Origin: Pseudomonas serbica
GTDB taxonomy: Bacteria; Pseudomonadota; Gammaproteobacteria; Pseudomonadales; Pseudomonadaceae
Reading direction: 5' to 3'
DNA: 64,000 nucleotides
Assembly (NCBI RefSeq): GCF_028823535.1
Contig: NZ_JAQIYM010000007.1
Location: forward strand, 124,001-188,000
Of the stretch, positions 61,498 to 64,000 are shown piece by piece; position 1 is the first letter of the stretch; every line of letters begins with the position of its first letter. The position numbers and the translations under genes were made by a program. The notes beneath the pieces are model-generated. The model did no database searches and was not told where the DNA came from. It was given only the letters and a program-made list of their open reading frames with translations.

Positions 61498-62448
61498 TTA
61501 TTTCTTGCGCGGGATGAAGCCCGGTACACCGGTTTCCACGACCGAATTGAAGCGTATTCGCGTTGTGATCTCTTCGCGAATTTCCAGCATGGCCCGGTGG
61601 GGCAGGGTCGCGATATCAAAGTTTTCGCGGATATGGCTCAGTGTTGCCGAAGTGGTCAGGAACGCTGCACCTCGTTGAACAGCCCAGGCCAGCAAGACTT
61701 GGGCCGGGGTTCGTTGCAAATGCCGGGCGATCCCGGTAATCACCTCGTCGTCCAGTACGTTCGGTTCCATACCATGCCCCAGCGGGGCAAAGGCCAGGAC
61801 GATGATCCCGTGTTCCTTGCAGTAGTCGAGCATTTCCCATTCCGGCAGGTACGGATGGGCTTCGACTTGCACCACGGCGGGTTTGATTCGCGCCACGGCG
61901 ACGATCTCTTTCAGCGCCGGCAGGGTGATGTCCGACAGACCGATGGACTTGCAGCGACCTTCGTCCACCAGTTGCTCAAGGGCCCGCCAGGTGTCGATCA
62001 AGGTCACGCCGGAGTCGTAGAGGACGTGACCGAACGCGTCCCTCGGGTCCTGGTCGTCCCCGGCCTGAAAAGCGAAGGGCGTGTGGATCAGGTAGCAATC
62101 GATGTACTCCACCTGCAGCCGTCGGCAACTGGCGTCAAAGGCCGGCCGCACTCGCTCGGGACGGTGGTTGGTGTTCCACAGTTTGGTGGTGATGAACAGC
62201 TCTTCGCGCCTTGCCTTGCCCGCGTCCATGAAGGCTTGCAGGGCAACGCCGACGCTCTCTTCGTTGCGATAACGCTCGGCACAATCGAAATGGCGGAACC
62301 CGGTTTCCAGGGCGTGGGTGATTGCCTGGGTGGTGACGCTCAGGTCTTTGAACAGGGTTCCGAAGCCCACGGCAGGCATCTTCCCCGTACCGTGATTGAG
62401 GGCAAATCGGGTATCGCGAAGTTCATCGTGAAAAGCTTCGTAAGACAT
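61498..62448 (-). CDS. Aldo/keto reductase
   Basis: A 316-residue TIM-barrel NADPH-dependent reductase. The catalytic tetrad is seen as the Asp and Tyr in FDCAERYRNEESVG, the Lys in FITTKLWN and the His in CYLIHTPF. LLAWAVQRGAAFLTTSAT provides the cofactor-binding end, though the usual K/RSxxxxR is altered to TTSATLSHIRENF. The physiological aldehyde or ketone is unknown. The start at 62448 (MSYEAFHDEL) is chosen over a longer reading. It is on the same strand as the RND outer-membrane gene upstream. Confidence 0.88.
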   Translation of the reverse strand: MSYEAFHDELRDTRFALNHGTGKMPAVGFGTLFKDLSVTTQAITHALETGFRHFDCAERYRNEESVGVALQAFMDAGKARREELFITTKLWNTNHRPERVRPAFDASCRRLQVEYIDCYLIHTPFAFQAGDDQDPRDAFGHVLYDSGVTLIDTWRALEQLVDEGRCKSIGLSDITLPALKEIVAVARIKPAVVQVEAHPYLPEWEMLDYCKEHGIIVLAFAPLGHGMEPNVLDDEVITGIARHLQRTPAQVLLAWAVQRGAAFLTTSATLSHIRENFDIATLPHRAMLEIREEITTRIRFNSVVETGVPGFIPRKK

Positions 62449-62479
62449 GTCACTACTCCAATAACCGAGGCCGCAGCCT

Positions 62480-63940
62480 CTACTGATACGAACGTCGTGC
62501 TGTTTCGCGGCTGGCAACCTGTTGCTCGAACACGCCGACGGAGTTGCCGCCGAGGGCTACAAACAGTTGCACGGTGTCGAGGTACTGCGCCGTCTTGACG
62601 CGGACCTGGCCCAGCAGCGCCTGTTGGTAGGCGCGCTCGGCTTCCAGCACCTGGAGGATGCCGTTCTCGCCTTGGGCGAAGGCTTGCCGGTTCAGGCGCA
62701 AACTGCTGTCGGCCGCTTGCAGGGCATCCTCCTGGGCGCGATACGCCTGCGCGTCATGGTTGATCGCTTGCAGGGTGTCGGCGACCTGGCCGAACGAACT
62801 GATGACAGTCTGCTGATAGCCCGCGAGTGTCGCGTTGTAACCCTCGACGGCGGCCTGGCGTTCAGCCTTGAGGGTTCCGCCGTTGAAGATCGGCCCGGCG
62901 ATCCCCGCCGCGAAGCCCCAGAGCGCCGCGCCACCATTGCCCGACGCGGCCTGCACCAGGTTGGCGGACAAGGTCACCCGAGGATAGAGATTGGCGGTCG
63001 CCACGCCGACTGCGGCGCTGGCGATGTGCAACTCAGCCTCGGCCTGGCGTACGTCCGGCCGGTCGTGGGCCATTTCCGAAGGCAGGCTGACCGGCACGTT
63101 CGACGGCAAGGCAAATTCATCAAGGTGAAAGTCCGGCGCGATCCAGTCAGCCGGGCCTTTGCCGGTCAGGATCGACAGCGCATGGCGAGCCGCATCCCGT
63201 TGCTGCGCCAAGGGCGGTAGCAGCGTGCGGTCCTGGGCCAGCCGGGTTTCGGCCAGCGACACGTCGATCTGCGTGGTGGTGCCGTTGACATGGGCCGCGC
63301 GCACCAGTTCGAGGTTGCGGACGTCGTTGTCCAGCAAGGTCTCCACGGCCTGCATCTGGGCATTGGCAGACGCCATCAGCAATGCCTGGCTGGCCACCTC
63401 GCCGGTAAGGGTCAGGTAGGCCGCTTCGTAACGATGGGTTTGCAGATCGGTAAAGGCTTGCTGCTGTTCGATCAGCCGTTTGTTGCCACCGAAGACATCC
63501 AGGTCGAAACCGACCCGTGGCCCGATCGCATAGAAGTTGGTGATCGAGGGTTCCTTGGCGTTGTGCACGCGTTGGCGACCTGCTGTAGCACCGAAGTCGA
63601 CCTGCGGATACAGCGCACCTTGCGCCGCGGCCACCGATTGCGCCGCCTGGCGGATCGTCGCGTCGGCGGCGACCAATTCCAGGTTGCCGTCGATGGCACG
63701 GCGCATCACCTGATCGAGCTTGGGCGAGCCAAGGGCGGACCACCATTGCCCGCGGACTTTGTTGCCCAGGGCAATACGCTGCGAACCGCCCTGGCCAAGA
63801 CGCTGTTCGGCCTGTTGATCGTAATGCTGTGACGGGCTCGCCGTCGGGGTCTCGAAGTCGGGGCCGACAGTGCAGGCCGAAAGCAAGACCAGCGCCGCCA
63901 GTGTCGTGAGTTTCGTTGGCAACAGATGACTGGATTTCAT
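62480..63940 (-). CDS. RND efflux outer-membrane factor lipoprotein (OprM/NodT family)
   Basis: A 486-residue outer-membrane channel. The N-terminal signal ends in the lipobox VLLSAC, so Cys 23 is lipidated. Two tandem OEP (TolC-like) repeats follow, with the coiled-coil segments WWSALGSPKLDQVMRRAIDGN and LASYLT-like helices and the typical RPDVRQAEAELHIASAAVGVA block. It forms the exit duct of a tripartite drug pump. The upstream gene on the same strand is the C-terminal end of a pump permease at the window edge (20-base gap). Confidence 0.92.
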   Translation of the reverse strand: MKSSHLLPTKLTTLAALVLLSACTVGPDFETPTASPSQHYDQQAEQRLGQGGSQRIALGNKVRGQWWSALGSPKLDQVMRRAIDGNLELVAADATIRQAAQSVAAAQGALYPQVDFGATAGRQRVHNAKEPSITNFYAIGPRVGFDLDVFGGNKRLIEQQQAFTDLQTHRYEAAYLTLTGEVASQALLMASANAQMQAVETLLDNDVRNLELVRAAHVNGTTTQIDVSLAETRLAQDRTLLPPLAQQRDAARHALSILTGKGPADWIAPDFHLDEFALPSNVPVSLPSEMAHDRPDVRQAEAELHIASAAVGVATANLYPRVTLSANLVQAASGNGGAALWGFAAGIAGPIFNGGTLKAERQAAVEGYNATLAGYQQTVISSFGQVADTLQAINHDAQAYRAQEDALQAADSSLRLNRQAFAQGENGILQVLEAERAYQQALLGQVRVKTAQYLDTVQLFVALGGNSVGVFEQQVASRETARRSYQ

Positions 63941-63960
63941 GATGCAGACTCCACGAAAAC

Positions 63961-64000
63961 TTAGTTGGCGGTTACGGGTTTGCGAAGAAAGACCACCAGC
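63961..64000 (-). CDS. C-terminal end of an RND efflux permease gene (partial)
   Basis: The minus strand reads LVVFLRKPVTAN and a stop at 63961-63963, continuing past the window edge. Position directly upstream of the OprM-type gene in the same direction makes an inner-membrane RND permease the most likely identity. Only 12 residues are visible, so this rests on context. Confidence 0.5.
   Translation of the reverse strand, partial: LVVFLRKPVTAN

Noticed and set aside
1..64000. Possible prophage or integrative element
   Set aside because: No integrase, phage structural genes, att-like repeats or tRNA target were seen; the sole mobile trace is the IS3-type tail at 6147.

Overview
The window is a high-GC chromosomal stretch that reads as a fluorescent Pseudomonas (P. 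fluorescens/P. koreensis type). The reasons are gene content (cobF, pcaQ-pcaHG, the LysR/CoA-transferase/atoB block, two DUF2790 proteins, arrays of tandem-domain universal stress proteins) and many Pseudomonas REP palindromes of the type CTGTAGGAGC...GCTCCTACAG between genes. No rRNA, tRNA, CRISPR or intact prophage was seen. The only mobile DNA recognised is a short IS3-type transposase tail.

Layout. 0-5 kb: a histidine phosphatase and cobF (cobalamin), a divergent GlxA/FtrA regulator and rhodanese, then an orphan amino-acid binding protein followed by a deacylase. 5-7 kb: a low-GC patch with a type VI PAAR effector gene broken by frameshifts and an IS remnant, beside an intact small membrane protein that may be its immunity partner. 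7-16 kb: hydrolase, GST, a membrane protein, the ketone-body block atoB/CoA transferase with a divergent LysR, a sirtuin and a methyltransferase. 16.5-24 kb: a probable metal or redox-stress block with an amidase carrying a zinc-ribbon insert, a BufB/BufC-like MNIO pair, a two-component system, two small exported proteins and a DipZ-type thiol-disulfide protein. Three promoter regions here share TGTATC-type repeats. 24-31.7 kb: regulators, methyltransferase, phosphatidylcholine synthase and the protocatechuate dioxygenase genes with pcaQ.

31.7-38.5 kb is a universal-stress-protein island: five double-domain USPs, a GNAT acetyltransferase and a two-helix potassium channel, with near-consensus Anr/Dnr boxes (TTGAT-N4-ATCAA) in every outward-facing intergenic region. 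This suggests a low-oxygen response cluster. 38.5-49.7 kb holds ligD, a DUF3313 lipoprotein, a FadL-family porin, an acid-stress-type decarboxylase/antiporter pair, a hexanucleotide tandem repeat and ohr.

49.8-60 kb is a catabolic cluster: a LysR regulator, then a Rieske oxygenase, an aldehyde dehydrogenase, a rubredoxin/rubredoxin-reductase fusion, a DadA-like FAD oxidase, a cupin and an MFS transporter in tight same-strand order, followed by a BCCT transporter. It looks like a self-contained route for uptake and oxidative dealkylation of a quaternary ammonium or related compound, with the rubredoxin fusion as the likely electron donor. 60-64 kb holds a second DUF2790 protein, a LysR regulator, an aldo/keto reductase and the outer-membrane end of an RND efflux operon that runs off the window.
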